Origin: Arcuatula senhousia
Taxonomy: Eukaryota; Mollusca; Bivalvia; Mytilida; Mytilidae
Assembly (NCBI GenBank): GCA_963971305.1
Contig: OZ020317.1
Location: 21,160,001-21,224,000 of the forward strand
Length of the DNA stretch: 64,000 bases
Direction of reading: 5' to 3'
Shown here: positions 13,401 to 22,034 of the stretch, piece after piece
Layout of the letters: the number at the start of each line of letters is the position of its first letter
Numbering within the stretch: position 1 is the stretch's first letter
Notes under the pieces: model-generated
Database searches by the model: none
What the model was told of the DNA's origin: nothing
The model's input: the letters and a program-made list of their open reading frames with translations, nothing else
Made by a program: the position numbers and the translations under genes

Positions 13401-16400
13401 GTCTTTGGTACCTGAAACCATGTTTTCTATTTTCAAAATTGATACTAGGATGGCTTTGTACAAAGGGTAAGGGTTAGGGTTAACCCTAACCCTAAATTCA
13501 ACTTTCCAATAGTTAACTTTCCCTTCTTATATTGCAACGTTCCGTCCACTCAAGCATATGGAGTTTTCGTATCACAATTGATTCGCTATTCCAGAGCATG
13601 TGGGGACTACAACGACTTCCCTGATAGAGCTACAGGGCTGACAAGTAATTTGTTAACACAGGGGTAGGTTGCTCCCAGGTTGTTGTCATCACAATTTTAC
13701 GGAAGACATCATGTGCTTGTATACAAATATGGGATTTCTATCTCTCAGATGAGCACAGATGTTGGTTTGACATAGTTTTGTAATGTCATCCTTTCCGGAT
13801 TTGACCAACACTAGATCGGTCTTGGCAGCGTGACGGGTGTGCTATAGCAAGCATAAACTGCTGACTCTTCTCGGGCACCTGAGTTTACTCTCGTTTCGAG
13901 TTGAGTTCACGTTGCGGTTTTGTTGTTATGTGTGTGTGTGTGTTTTATGTTGTGTTGTTTGTTTTGTTATGATGATTTTTTTTCTACTCGTTTCGTCTTT
14001 ATCTTTACGATTTTATGATATTGATTACCCCTTTGGTACACCTTTGCTTCTTTCATACCTATATAAAGGGCAAAATATTTTAAAGCACTCAAATAGCAAT
14101 TATGCAATAAAGGAACAAAAATGTATAATTTTATCTTAAATACGTTACAGGGTAACGGCTTTTTCTAGAAGTTACCATAGAAATTGTTCAAAACTGTAAC
14201 GCTTTTGTGAACTTTCCTTGAGGGAATCTTTAGAAAAGGAAAATACATATAGAAAAAGCTTCAAAATGACTTGAAAATTGTTGAATAACGCTGCACAAGT
14301 AGATGTATTTTGTATTAGATCTAGGATGTTTTACAAGCACTTTTTTTTAGCTGACACTGGTCACATCTGAACAGTTTTCTCTTTTTCGGTAACATTTTGA
14401 TCCACTGCCTTTTATTTTGTGGTTATTTCTTTTATTATTTAAATATTTATTTTAAGCACAACACTGCCGGAAATAAATCTGGCTTCCTAAAATATTTCTA
14501 TTCTTGTTATTCTAGAAATAGTTTCAATCAAATGTGGATCCTTAAACATTCACACACGCAGATGTAGTTTCTTACCCCCAAATCAATTTCATCCTGTAAC
14601 AGCATCTAAATGCTATATATCTATATTTCATACTGTCCCATATTCGATACGCATAACTTAAAGTCCGAATGACACAGTAATTAAACGAAGTTTTTTAATA
14701 GAATTGAAAAACACAGGTACAAATATTTGGTAGTCGATGATACAGAGACTAACATGTACTCTGTCATCAATGAGTCTAAGGCAAAATCAAATTTAGAAAA
14801 GACCATGCTCAATTGTCTTAACGAAAACATATTTGTTCAGTTTTGTGAGCGTGTTTTTCAACAAACAATTCTGATTATAATGGGTACTAATTATGCACCT
14901 TTGCTTCCTGTTTTTGACTTCATTCATATGAAGGAGGCTTCTTACAATCACTTCTAGAGAAAAAAAAACATCTCGAATAGACACTCAAGCAAGACTTTCA
15001 ACAAAGCTCTATGGCAAAAGTGATGACATAATAGTATCTTCTTGTATAGCAACAGGCAGTCCAGCTTATTGGGCTAACAAGTTACAACTGACTTATTATT
15101 CTACAGCCTGTCTCAGACTAAAACTGCTATTAGAATGTTCAAGATGATGTTGTTCACTGACTGTTGTCCTCTCAGCAGAAATTGTACGGTAGACGTAGAC
15201 ATATTTTGCTTGTAAACACATTTAAATTATGGAAGTTCTATCCAAGTTTTAGCATTGTCTTCCATTACTGGATATTACATTCACAACAAATCGATCGTTG
15301 TGATTTGTGTTTAGAAGAATGTAGGAACTGTTATTTTTTGGATGTAGGAACATTGCGATCCATCAATTCTCCGGTATGACTGATTCGTTTTTGTCATTTT
15401 TTCTGGACTATGAGATTGATCATTCAAGTTCGGTAGTTTTGTTATTACCTTTATTTTAAGAAGCTGATTTCACTCTTGTCACCTTACCTATTGTGGTTTA
15501 GTTGCCAAATGAGCTTTTATACGTTGTATAGTATGTTTATGTGTTGAATTTATGCACACCAACTTGGCCTTTTCGGACTTACGTCATCTGATAACACTGT
15601 TAGTATTCCTTTGCTAAATAAACTCCCAATATGAAAATATACAAAATCGAAGACCATATTTTTGAATCGTTTAATCGCAGTTATCGAAAAAAAAAACGAA
15701 TTTCTATTTCGCTAAATATGGTCTGTAGTCCAGACATGGGATCATTTTCTTATTAATGAAGAGATTATATTAATTTATTTTATGCAATAAACAAAAATGT
15801 CCACACTTTTCTGATGTATCCAAAATTGAATGTATATCATCACTTTAAGTACCTTTATATAACTGTGTTATTATGCAATTGTCGTTATTTTGCGCGTAGT
15901 TTATATGCACAAAATCAGCCTCTTTATTTAAGCTTGATATCCTTCAACTGTAATTGTATGAGAAAGAAAATATACGAACTAATTCTACAAGAACGCATGA
16001 ATGTTGCAATTGAATTAACATGTGAAGGTTTTGGATTGTTGCCAATTACAGATTTTGAAATTGCACCTTGTTTAGGTAAGTTAACACAATTATGTAGGTA
16101 AGCAAACACAATTATGTAAGTAAGTAAACACAATTAATATGTAAGTAAGGTAACACAATTATGTAAGTAAGTAAACACAATTATGTAAGTAAAGTAACAC
16201 AATTATGTAAGTAAGCAAACACAATTATGTAAGTAAGGTAACACAATTATGTAAGTAAGCAAACACAATTATGTAAGTAAGGTAACACAATTATGTTAAT
16301 AAGCAAACATAATTATGTAAGTAAGAAAACATAATAGTTATGTAAAACTTTCTGGAATTCAATGGTCCAATCTATCCTTGAAATGGACATCACTAACGCA

Positions 16401-19400
16401 ACTAAAACAACAAACAGAAAGGTATTAATACGTAAAATGTCAATTTAAGATATTTTCTATTAATTGTAAATACCGTATCTTTTTTGTAATTATTATGTAT
16501 CTATAATATTTATGCAGACACCGACTTAATGACCTTATACCAAGGAATGTATGACTCTGCCGTTGAATGCACATGTCCAGAAAACAAATCATTTGATGAT
16601 GTATTAAATACTCTAGAAAACGAAGCAATCGCTACATATACCCTTCCAAATAATGCAACTTCAGAAGTTGGCGTTTCATTGGGAAGACAAAGGAGTGAGT
16701 ATATAGTTTTTTTGAATCTATCATATTAATTATCAAATGAATAATTTTCAAGCACATTACAATGTAAAAAAGGACCTACATGAAATATAGAAAATTTGAT
16801 GCACATCGTTGTGAAATAAATATTCTGTTTCCTATTTTTAAACTTACTTGTGAGTAAGAAAGTGTTTTGGCTTAACCTTTTTCGACCCATATAGGCAATA
16901 TCGGGCCGTATGAGAAACCTGGAATAAAATCCACCAGCCTGTGGCATGATACTCACAAACCTAATGACACAGGCGTTCAAGCTGAACTCAATCAACTCAC
17001 CAGCATATGCAATAGACAACTGTATTTCACCCGGCGACTAAGAACACTCGGCCAGTCCTCCAAAATTCTTACCAGTACCTACCCGTGTCTGAAGACGAGC
17101 CCTGCTTTAGCGACAACAAAGAATACATTATACTCTTACACTGGCGGTGGTGCGCCATGGGCTGGACGTCCCATGGCACATAGAGAATCTTTAACAGTCG
17201 CTACAGAGAGCTCTTAAGCCTATAGTCACGACTATGAAAACCCATCAATCAGTCACTTGGCCACCCAGTTCCGAAATTATTGCTAGTGTTCTAAGTACAT
17301 GTACAAACTAAATCAAAAGCAAGCAATGAGCAATGCCTATTATCATGCATGTGAATCTCAAAGCTCTCAAAACTAAACTAGAAGAAAAACTGTAACAAAA
17401 CTCCAAACCATAATTATTGCTACTCCTGGTGCGTGTATCGTCTACTGAAAAATCATCTGCGTAGTTCTGACCGAAAGATATAAGATGTCAAATACAAGCA
17501 CAGAAAAATAAATCGACATACTTGATTTTTTTACAACAGTCGATGGATGCTTCTTAGCTAGCTGTCAGTAACTTCGAGTGTTCTCAAGAGAGAATCTCTA
17601 TGTCCTGTTAATTAATTGTTGTCATTTTGTCTCAGTCTTGAATTGAACTTCTATCGATTTTTTTATTTTTACTGTGTGTTAGTTTTGTGCTTTGTTATTA
17701 ATTATCAATAGGGGGAAGGTTGGCGCCAAAAAAACTAGTTTAACCCCGCCACATTTGTCCTAAGCCAGGAATCTTTACCAAAGCTTATGTTTGTATTTAG
17801 TCGAATTTATGTTAATTGTTTTTGCCAAGAAGAGGGTCTTTCATTGCACTTATGGTTTTTTTTTTCAATTCAGGGGCCAATTGAAAAACGGCGAGCAGCG
17901 ACCACTGGTCACATTGAAGGCTGCTGGCTGTTTTCCATTGTAGATGTTTTAAAATTACGTTTATATTGTAGGTTGTGTCTCGTACACTTATTCCACATCT
18001 CATTTTCTTCTATTAAGATCAACCTATGACTGGTGTAGGAAATTTTTTAAAAGGTTTGACGATTTTATAATTTTAAATATTTAAAATATTCTTCAACATA
18101 TAAGCTCATTTAAAACGCCCCATTTATATTTTAAAGACAACTCGAGTACAAGCAAGAACGTAATATTTGGAACTTCGTATGTTGTATTTGGATCAGCTGT
18201 GTCCGCTGTGTGTATGACAGTCACATCTGTTACTGTAATGGTGAATATAATCAGTAAAAAAGATTTAATGGGAAAAGAAATAAAGGTATTACATTTTTTA
18301 TTCTTTTTAAAAATGAGAAACTAATTTTTAAACATGTTTACGATACATTTAATCAACATTTGGAAAAGAATACTGAGGCGATGAAATAGCGCAAGCGATA
18401 CAATCTTATTAAACCTATATTAATAAACGGCAAATCTATCATCGGCGCCCATGATAATCTGTCTATTTCGACCATACAAGTTTGGCCATGGCCATATTTT
18501 TAAACGCATACGGTCCGACCAAGCCTGTATGTTTTGACCATATGATTACAACGGGCCCAACCATGTGCATATTTAGACAATATGATTATTTTTCGTTGCT
18601 CTAACTTTAGTAACGACATCAAAAAGCAAAAACTTTAACTAGAAGCTCAAATAACTGAGTTGTAGTTTCTTTTATCGTAAAACCATTGATGTCATTTTTT
18701 TATATGACAAGGGAAGACTAGCTTGTCTAGCTGTTGCATTTAAAGATGTATATGGATGACTTTGAAAGTGATGAGGATTTGAAATTTATTCCTCAAATCA
18801 CAATGGAAAAACTAAAAACTACATAATAAGCTAAATTTAATAGGTTACCGTACTCGTTTTACAGAAAAGAGTTCAAAATTTGGCGGCAAAATTTTCTCTG
18901 CCTTTTTTATAGTTTAATCATTTGCAAAGTTTAGCTTTTAAACCTGTGATAAAGTAGTTTGAAGTTGAGAAAAAAATTAAACAGTTAGTTATGATGTAAT
19001 AAAAACCGTAAACAAAGGAAAAATAAGGGTTTCCATGTTAAGCCTTTCTTTGATGAAATAAAACAGGGGATTCCAAAAAATAACAAAAAAATCAATAGCT
19101 GAAACTCCAGCATTCTTTACTATTCTTTTTATTCTTTGAAGTATTCTGGAAAAAATGGACAGACGGGCTTAAACGATTGTTTAGCCAAACTGGGGTATGG
19201 TTTGAAATATGGATTCAAAACCTCCCATCGTCGATCATTTAATGTTTTTTTTATCTAAATAATCTTCTTTAAAGAGCACAAAAGTAATGCAAATTAATTT
19301 GATTACGATAAAATCTATCATGTGTACATGTATGCTGTAGTTTCATCACTTAAATTCCTATTTTGGCTCGATCATTCGCATATGGTCTGGATACATTTAT

Positions 19401-19987
19401 GGTCCGGATCATAGCCAATACCCAACAATAGGACCAGTCGTTGAATTTAATACTAGCACATTCACAAATTTTCAAATAGGCTTAACTGAAAAAAAACTTA
19501 TTTTTTAACACAATCAAATGGATCTTCACAAACCATACATGTTTCAAACTATAGACGATATTGAGATGTGGAATAAGTGTACGCGACACAACAAACATAA
19601 ACAAAAAGCAATTCAAAAAATCACAAAGGAAACAGCAAGCAGTCTTTAAGATGACCATAGGTCACTGCTTACCGTCTTGCATTGGCCCAAGACTTATGCC
19701 TTAACAACACCTGTATCACTTTCATCGTATTTGTGAACCATTCAGCATAGACAAAAAAATAAATATTTAAGTAAGGTAATCAACTGAATTTATTGGAGCT
19801 AGTATTGACAAAATATTTACAATTGAAAAAATCATTTTTTTAGATAAAGAAAGATCAAAACGAAGAAGACAAGAACGAATCAACTTTTATAGATATTGAT
19901 ATGACGGAAATCGTTTCATTGGATTCTGAATTGGGCACACGATTTTTTAATAACCCCCCAGTCAATCATGTGACCGTTTTCAACTAA
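1393..19987 (+). CDS. Leucine-rich-repeat transmembrane receptor, 5' partial, 11 exons
   Basis: The coding exons are 1393-1464, 2019-2090, 3083-3154, 6988-7059, 9055-9126, 9717-9788, 11173-11241, 15900-16075, 16518-16694, 18137-18285 and 19844-19987. All have AG/GT borders and all phases agree, giving one 381-residue reading frame to the TAA at 19985-19987. Residues 1-167 are seven LRRs of the type xLxxNxIxxLPxxIFxxNxxLxxL. Residues 168-225 are an LRRCT cap with Cys 184, 186, 208 and 224. Residues 226-292 are a linker with a CTC pair and NAT and NSS glycosylation sites. Residues about 293-323 are a membrane segment, followed by a roughly 58-residue acidic tail with no tyrosine and no TIR domain. 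The inferred role is a cell-surface recognition receptor; the ligand is unknown. Upstream LRRs, LRRNT and signal peptide must lie left of the window. A further in-phase LRR exon could be hidden in the long introns. Confidence 0.85.
2019..2090 (+). CDS. LRR exon 2
   Basis: The acceptor is tttcag and the donor gtaagt. It reads DLSSNTIKVLPVEIF, then LINTKLENL. It has the same length and phase as its neighbours, as expected for exon duplication. Confidence 0.85.
2130..2312 (-). mobile_element. Degraded PLE 3'-end fragment
   Basis: On the minus strand this matches the 3' untranslated end of the Penelope-like family: rc blocks accaatgggg, acaactgaat, gggtgctcc and agcagttcc occur in the same order. 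It is strongly diverged and short, so it is an old 5'-truncated insertion in an LRR intron. Confidence 0.6.
3083..3154 (+). CDS. LRR exon 3
   Basis: The acceptor is atttag and the donor gtaagt. It reads ILHDNLIEILPEGIF, then AGKVELWQM. The terminal Met in place of Leu is the only departure from the repeat pattern. Confidence 0.85.
3216..3490 (+). mobile_element. tRNA-derived SINE
   Basis: The head is tRNA-like: A box TGGCCGAGTGGT at about 3229-3240, B box TGTTCGAGTCC at about 3299-3309, with the spacing of a class II (Ser/Leu-type) tRNA. It is followed by a central domain at about 3370-3425 (tttcctccgggtactccggt) that is conserved in many invertebrate SINEs, and by an ACACA-rich tail. The tRNA head is unlikely to fold as a functional tRNA. 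The SINE family name (for example a Nin-DC or Meta-type domain) is not certain. Confidence 0.75.
3590..4010 (+). repeat. Dispersed repeat R1, degraded copy
   Basis: It carries, in order, gttagcgctgctggtg, ttagcccgctcc, ccccagacatagg, cttcatattcatata, and a decayed version of the 'gcgcctctgatgagtcttga' block. The same order is seen in the well-kept copies at 59.2-60.1 kb. Confidence 0.65.
5011..5462. mobile_element. Foldback (MITE-like) element of about 450 bases
   Basis: It begins cagggttgggatagaagttt and ends with the near-exact reverse complement (aaacttctgtcccaaccctg). The two halves (5011-5210 and 5270-5462) pair imperfectly along most of their length, including ttgggtcaaac against gtttgacccaa and ttatgttgcgttgg against ccaacgcaacataa. 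It has no coding capacity. A target duplication is not clear: the flanks tgt and aca merely extend the inverted repeat. Confidence 0.8.
5660..6450. repeat. Tandem repeat, unit about 170 bases, about 4.6 copies
   Basis: The marker gccatcggggtcaaat recurs at 5739, 5909, 6080, 6251 and (mutated) 6420, giving a 169-171 base period. Each unit has tgagacttgggtcatgcacc, cctctctatgcc and cagaccggaaccggaagt. It is GC-richer than its surroundings and lies in the intron before LRR exon 4. Confidence 0.85.
6733..6905 (-). mobile_element. SINE copy, opposite strand, 3'-truncated
   Basis: Read on the minus strand from 6905 it gives ggggtctgtgcggccgactg, then a decayed tRNA-like head, a 'cgggactt...catctgtatgtgatta' block and a 'ggtacctgccca' block, all collinear with the SINE at 3216. 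The distal part of the central domain is missing. Confidence 0.65.
6988..7059 (+). CDS. LRR exon 4
   Basis: The acceptor is ttgtag and the donor gtaagt. It reads SLYDNNIESLPAEIF, then KTNIKLKEL. The preceding 3.8-kb intron is filled with SINE, foldback and tandem-repeat insertions. Confidence 0.85.
7060..8424. other. LRR intron, nothing recognised
   Basis: This is AT-rich intronic sequence. I see no exon, repeat or element that I can support. Confidence 0.4.
8425..8886 (+). mobile_element. PLE 3'-end fragment, subfamily B
   Basis: It encodes LTSKLLTQGYVAPRLLSSLK and then KFYGRHH...KYGISISQM...DVG, the last part of the family ORF. A subfamily-specific 3' untranslated region follows, with a TGTGTG run, ending at cctttgcttc. 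The copy at 13.5 kb is its closest relative in the window. It is 5'-truncated. Confidence 0.75.
9055..9126 (+). CDS. LRR exon 5
   Basis: The acceptor is ttttag and the donor gtaagt. It reads DLSENMIPYLPQDIF, then AVNVNLKLL. Confidence 0.85.
9417..9583. repeat. Hairpin-forming foldback sequence
   Basis: Arms: cttctacaac, gattatggaatttctaacat and aaataaatttgat on the left pair with atcaaatttattt, atgttagaaattccataatc and gttgtagaag on the right. The loop is GC-rich (gctcggcaagcctcgcc). It is non-coding and probably a MITE remnant. Confidence 0.75.
9717..9788 (+). CDS. LRR exon 6
   Basis: The acceptor is ttctag and the donor gtaagt. It reads ILRRNKISILPENIF, then SSNINLLTL. Confidence 0.85.
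9986..10184. mobile_element. Small inverted-repeat unit with internal tandem repeat
   Basis: The ends are ggctcccgcag (9986-9996) and its exact complement ctgcgggagcc (10174-10184). Between them lie repeats of a cgacct-containing unit (ttttaaaagcgaccttgcga type) in several forms. No TA flank is seen. It is a short copy of the inverted-end plus internal-repeat plan seen at larger scale elsewhere in the window. Confidence 0.55.
10185..11172. other. LRR intron, nothing recognised
   Basis: An 89-codon open frame (10216-10485) is hydrophobic but has no splice context or recognisable domain. The rest is AT-rich and featureless. Confidence 0.4.
11173..11241 (+). CDS. LRR exon 7 (last repeat, 69 bases)
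   Basis: The acceptor is ataag (weak) and the donor gtgagt. It reads FMDGNPIETFYGGIF, then DATNLEYA. It is one codon shorter than the others and lacks the LP pair, as often seen for the repeat next to an LRRCT cap. It still ends in phase 2, so it joins the LRRCT exon at 15900 in frame. Confidence 0.8.
11322..11885 (-). mobile_element. Degraded PLE copy, minus strand, with insert
   Basis: The minus strand carries decayed blocks of the PLE 3' untranslated region (around 11570-11665) and of its C-terminal coding part (11660-11745 and 11830-11870), with internal deletions. Around 11380-11540 it is interrupted by sequence ending gggtcaggtgagcta, which resembles the 'agctcacctga' repeat at 43 kb. 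Its truncated 5' end abuts the plus-strand copy starting at about 11900. Confidence 0.55.
11900..13100 (+). pseudogene. Broken PLE reverse transcriptase copy
   Basis: It starts inside the family ORF (tctaaaaatggtgtcaatca) and runs to the shared 3' terminus cctctgcttc. The RT core is recognisable (FQQTIEIAMGTNCAPSLADW, then RYIDDVLSLN), but it has frameshifts, a stop in the DYT*TYF stretch, a small deletion before the KAFDYSK motif, and IAMG in place of IPMG. It lies in the intron between LRR exon 7 and the LRRCT exon. Confidence 0.8.
13467..13496. repeat. Inverted telomere-like repeat (TTAGGG / CCCTAA)
   Basis: The stretch reads gggtaagggttagggttaac followed by cctaacccta: about two and a half TTAGGG units meeting the complementary CCCTAA units head to head. 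It directly abuts the 5' end of the truncated PLE copy at 13497. Its length is too short to be a functional telomere. Confidence 0.75.
13497..14050 (+). pseudogene. PLE 3' fragment, subfamily B, joined to telomere-like repeat
   Basis: It begins within the coding region at ttcaactttccaatagttaa (the NFPIVNFPF segment). It continues through YSRACG...GLTSNLLTQG with a frameshift and an in-frame stop (ggtaggttgctcc), then the subfamily B 3' end with TGTGTG run, ending cctttgcttc. Confidence 0.75.
14490..15625 (+). pseudogene. Very degraded PLE copy
   Basis: It begins with the same internal site as the copy at 11.9 kb (tattctagaaatagtttcaa). RT motifs survive as FQQTILIIMGTNYAPLLP. Most of the remainder is eroded, but the 3' end order (aaattgtacggtagac, gtaggaactg, tcggactta, cctttgct) can be followed. 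It is the oldest-looking of the four pieces in this intron. Confidence 0.6.
15900..16075 (+). CDS. LRRCT capping exon
   Basis: The acceptor is gcgtag and the donor gtaagt. The exon encodes LYAQNQPLYLSLISFNCNC, then a helix-rich stretch and a TCEGFG...APC ending. This gives the four-cysteine CxC...C...C arrangement of an LRR C-terminal cap. The usual NPW is NQPLY here. Its 5' splice site runs straight into a minisatellite made of GTAAGT-like units. Confidence 0.85.
16076..16335 (+). repeat. Minisatellite of splice-donor-like units
   Basis: About eleven copies of a 22-24 base unit of the form gtaagtaaacacaattat, with variants gtaagcaa and gtaaggta. The array starts at the 5' splice site of the LRRCT exon, and each unit repeats the donor-like GTAAGT/GTAAGC. 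Confidence 0.85.
16518..16694 (+). CDS. Receptor juxtamembrane linker exon
   Basis: The acceptor is atgcag and the donor gtgagt, phase 1 on both sides. The 59-residue segment has a CTCPEN motif and an NAT glycosylation site and no domain that I recognise. The phase matches the LRRCT exon before and the membrane exon after. Confidence 0.75.
16695..17699. other. Receptor intron, nothing firmly recognised
   Basis: A moderately GC-rich stretch at about 16890-17210 contrasts with its surroundings and has short open frames on both strands, but I recognise no domain. It may be an old insertion. Confidence 0.3.
17700..18030 (+). repeat. Dispersed repeat R2
   Basis: The markers are aactagtttaaccccgccac, tcctaagccaggaatctt, ggccaattgaaaaacggcga, gaaggctgctggctgt and cgtacacttattccacatct. 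The same markers occur in reverse order on the other strand at 43.48-43.80 kb, and partly at 19.56-19.70 and 56.6 kb. The TM exon of the receptor begins about 100 bases downstream. Confidence 0.7.
18137..18285 (+). CDS. Receptor transmembrane exon
   Basis: The acceptor is ttaaag and the donor is the gtatta after AAG. It encodes an NNSS glycosylation site and then a long uncharged stretch (VIFGTSYVVFGSAVSAVCMT and onward to VNII), followed by SKKDLMGKEIK. This is a single-pass membrane helix with a positive stop-transfer end. Confidence 0.8.
18286..19554. other. Receptor intron, nothing recognised
   Basis: Two stretches share gaccatatg/catatggtc words (about 18470-18590 and 19370-19440), possibly ends of a decayed insertion. 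I see no coding sequence. Confidence 0.3.
19555..19700 (-). repeat. R2 fragment, minus strand
   Basis: gatgtggaataagtgtacgc, then gcaagcagtctttaagatga, ccataggtcactgc and gcattggccc match the reverse complement of the 17.7-18.0 kb repeat in the same order. Confidence 0.6.
19844..19987 (+). CDS. Receptor cytoplasmic tail exon with stop
   Basis: The acceptor is tttttttag, phase 0. It encodes IKKDQNEEDKNESTFIDIDM, then TEIVSLDSELGTRFFNNPPV, then NHVTVFN and TAA. The tail is acidic and lacks tyrosine, so there is no ITAM, ITIM or TIR signal. Signalling would have to go through a partner or through other motifs (inference). Confidence 0.75.
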   Translation: MKKDQNEEDKNESTFIDIDMTEIVSLDSELGTRFFNNPPVNHVTVFN

Positions 19988-20509
19988 TTACTTAGAACAT
20001 TCGACCGTCAAGCTAACTTACCAGCTTCTTTACAACTTTTGCAATTTTTCAACTCAATCTTTTTTTATGATCAGCTGACTTTTTATTAATGTTGTATCCA
20101 AACTTTGTCAAAAATACACACAACGTTAGCGTTTAGATAGGAATACAAAAATATTCCATACAATGTGTAACTTGCTATGACTTACGGATGTTTCGTCTGT
20201 TTAAGACTCATCAGAGGTACTCTATCAAAAATTGATAATGTCAAAAACTATGTGAATAAGAAAAGCATAAGCCAACAAAACAAAAAAGGCCGAACTAGGA
20301 ACAAAATTATAACTAAAATCAGTACTTTTGTGAACAGCATTTTTTTTTCTAACCTCATAAGTAACATACCTTCTTCACCTGTTTATGGTGTTAAACTTAC
20401 TTGACATACCAGGGCTTGTACGATTTTTCCAGATTTTTTATACGACTGACTGCGTGTATTAGACTAAGGTTTTTGGAAAAAAAACATTTCATATTATATA
20501 AATTACAAC

Positions 20510-20720
20510 AAAGTTTCAGACAATAAATTTTGTTACGCCTGACGCGCGCTTCGTCTATTCAAGACACATTAGGGGTGCCCTACCAAAGGTTAAAAATGCC
20601 AAACACTAATGAATATGAAGAGCATAGAATAATACCAAAAATGTCGAACGAGAGCCAAATTATGACTAAAACCAACCTATGTCTGGGGTAAGAAGAACCT
20701 TAGTTGTTTGACAATTTAGA
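20510..20720 (-). repeat. Dispersed repeat R1, minus strand
   Basis: cagacaataaattttgttac, gcctgacgcgcgcttcgtct, attcaagacacattaggggt and aacctatgtctggggtaaga are the reverse complement of the R1 blocks. A shorter decayed piece (gtttcgtctgtttaagactc) lies at about 20195-20240. Confidence 0.7.
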
Positions 20721-20881
20721 AATTTAAACGGATAATTTATAGCTTTGATGTGTTCTTCATACCAAAAATTTCTTCCTTTGGCATTAGCCATTGATGTTTG
20801 TCCTCTTCTCTAACATTGAAATTTGCAGAGTTTTCTATGGAAAAGGATTTCTGACATTTTTTAAAAGAATTTATCACTGTA

Positions 20882-21050
20882 CAGCGATTGAACCGTGTAA
20901 CTTTCCCATTTACACCATACACGATTACACCATACACGATACACGATTGAGTGATACACCATACACCATTGACAAATACACGATACACGATTGAGCGATG
21001 CACGATACACGATGAACGATACACCATACACGATACACGATAGAAACTTA
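20882..21050 (+). repeat. TR1 short tandem array (left end)
   Basis: The terminal word cagcgattgaaccgtgtaac, then ctttcccatt, is followed by an array of acaccat and acacgat heptamer-like units. It is preceded by TA. Confidence 0.85.
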
Positions 21051-21992
21051 GTATCAAATTCAAGAATGTTTGCTGAAACGAAAATACGATCATCTTGTTT
21101 AATTTTCATACTAATATCTCTATTTATGTGGGGATTGTGACATTTATTTCACTGAACTCCGGTATCCTCTATTATCGTGATATTTCTTAATTAAATCAAA
21201 ACAGACGTCAAATATATATTTTTTTAAATATAAAACTGTATGCCACGCCCGTTTCGCTTTTAATTTTTTTGTTCAATCTTTCTGAAAGCTATATATTCCC
21301 AAAACATGCTTGCTCTGGTGGTTTGATCCAAACAAGTTTAAAATTGCTTTCACTTTAAACCGTATTCGTTAAAAAACTTTTGCTATATAGTATATTAGAC
21401 CAATTGTAACCCGTTTTACTTTCCTAAATAACGTATCATAGTGAAAGAAAAATGAAAAGTTTGTTTTCCAAATTTGTCATGTCTGTCACTTCTTCGTATA
21501 CTTCGTCGGAATGTAGCGACTCTAAAAGGTAAATTATATCGACAGTATTATTCATCTGTTTCTTTCATATGCCGACGGAACATCCCACTGAGACCTGCCA
21601 TGTCATGCATAGCATACGAATAAACAGACAATAAACGCTTTAATGGATTCATGAATTCAGGCATAGTCCGGCATTATATGAGACACATAAATAAAATTAG
21701 TTTTAATTCTTCTTAAGAAAAGTAAGCATATACAATTGAAAATGGGGAAAAAAAATAAACTCTTATATAGTCACCATTTCCTTAGTGCAACCTCTCTCTG
21801 AAAATAGTCCTTTTTTACTTTGAGTCCATACACTTCTTATTTTAATTCTCTTTCAAGAAAGCTCTATCTTTAAAAAAGATGTGCATGCAAAACAAGGGTA
21901 AGAAATTTAACTTTATCTTTTCTTTTAATCGAATGTCATCCCTTTAATGTTCATCTCCCGGGATTAGCCGAAATCGCACTGCCTGGGAGTAA

Positions 21993-22034
21993 AGCCCTAA
22001 CAAACAAACAAACAAACAAACAAACAAACAAACA
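21993..22034. repeat. (AAAC)n microsatellite
   Basis: About ten tandem copies of the tetranucleotide inside the left arm. The mirrored position in the right arm does not carry it, so it expanded after the arms separated. Confidence 0.9.

Noticed and set aside
13467..13496. A true interstitial telomere or chromosome-fusion site
   Set aside because: Only about 30 bases long. Association with a retroelement junction explains it better than a chromosome fusion.
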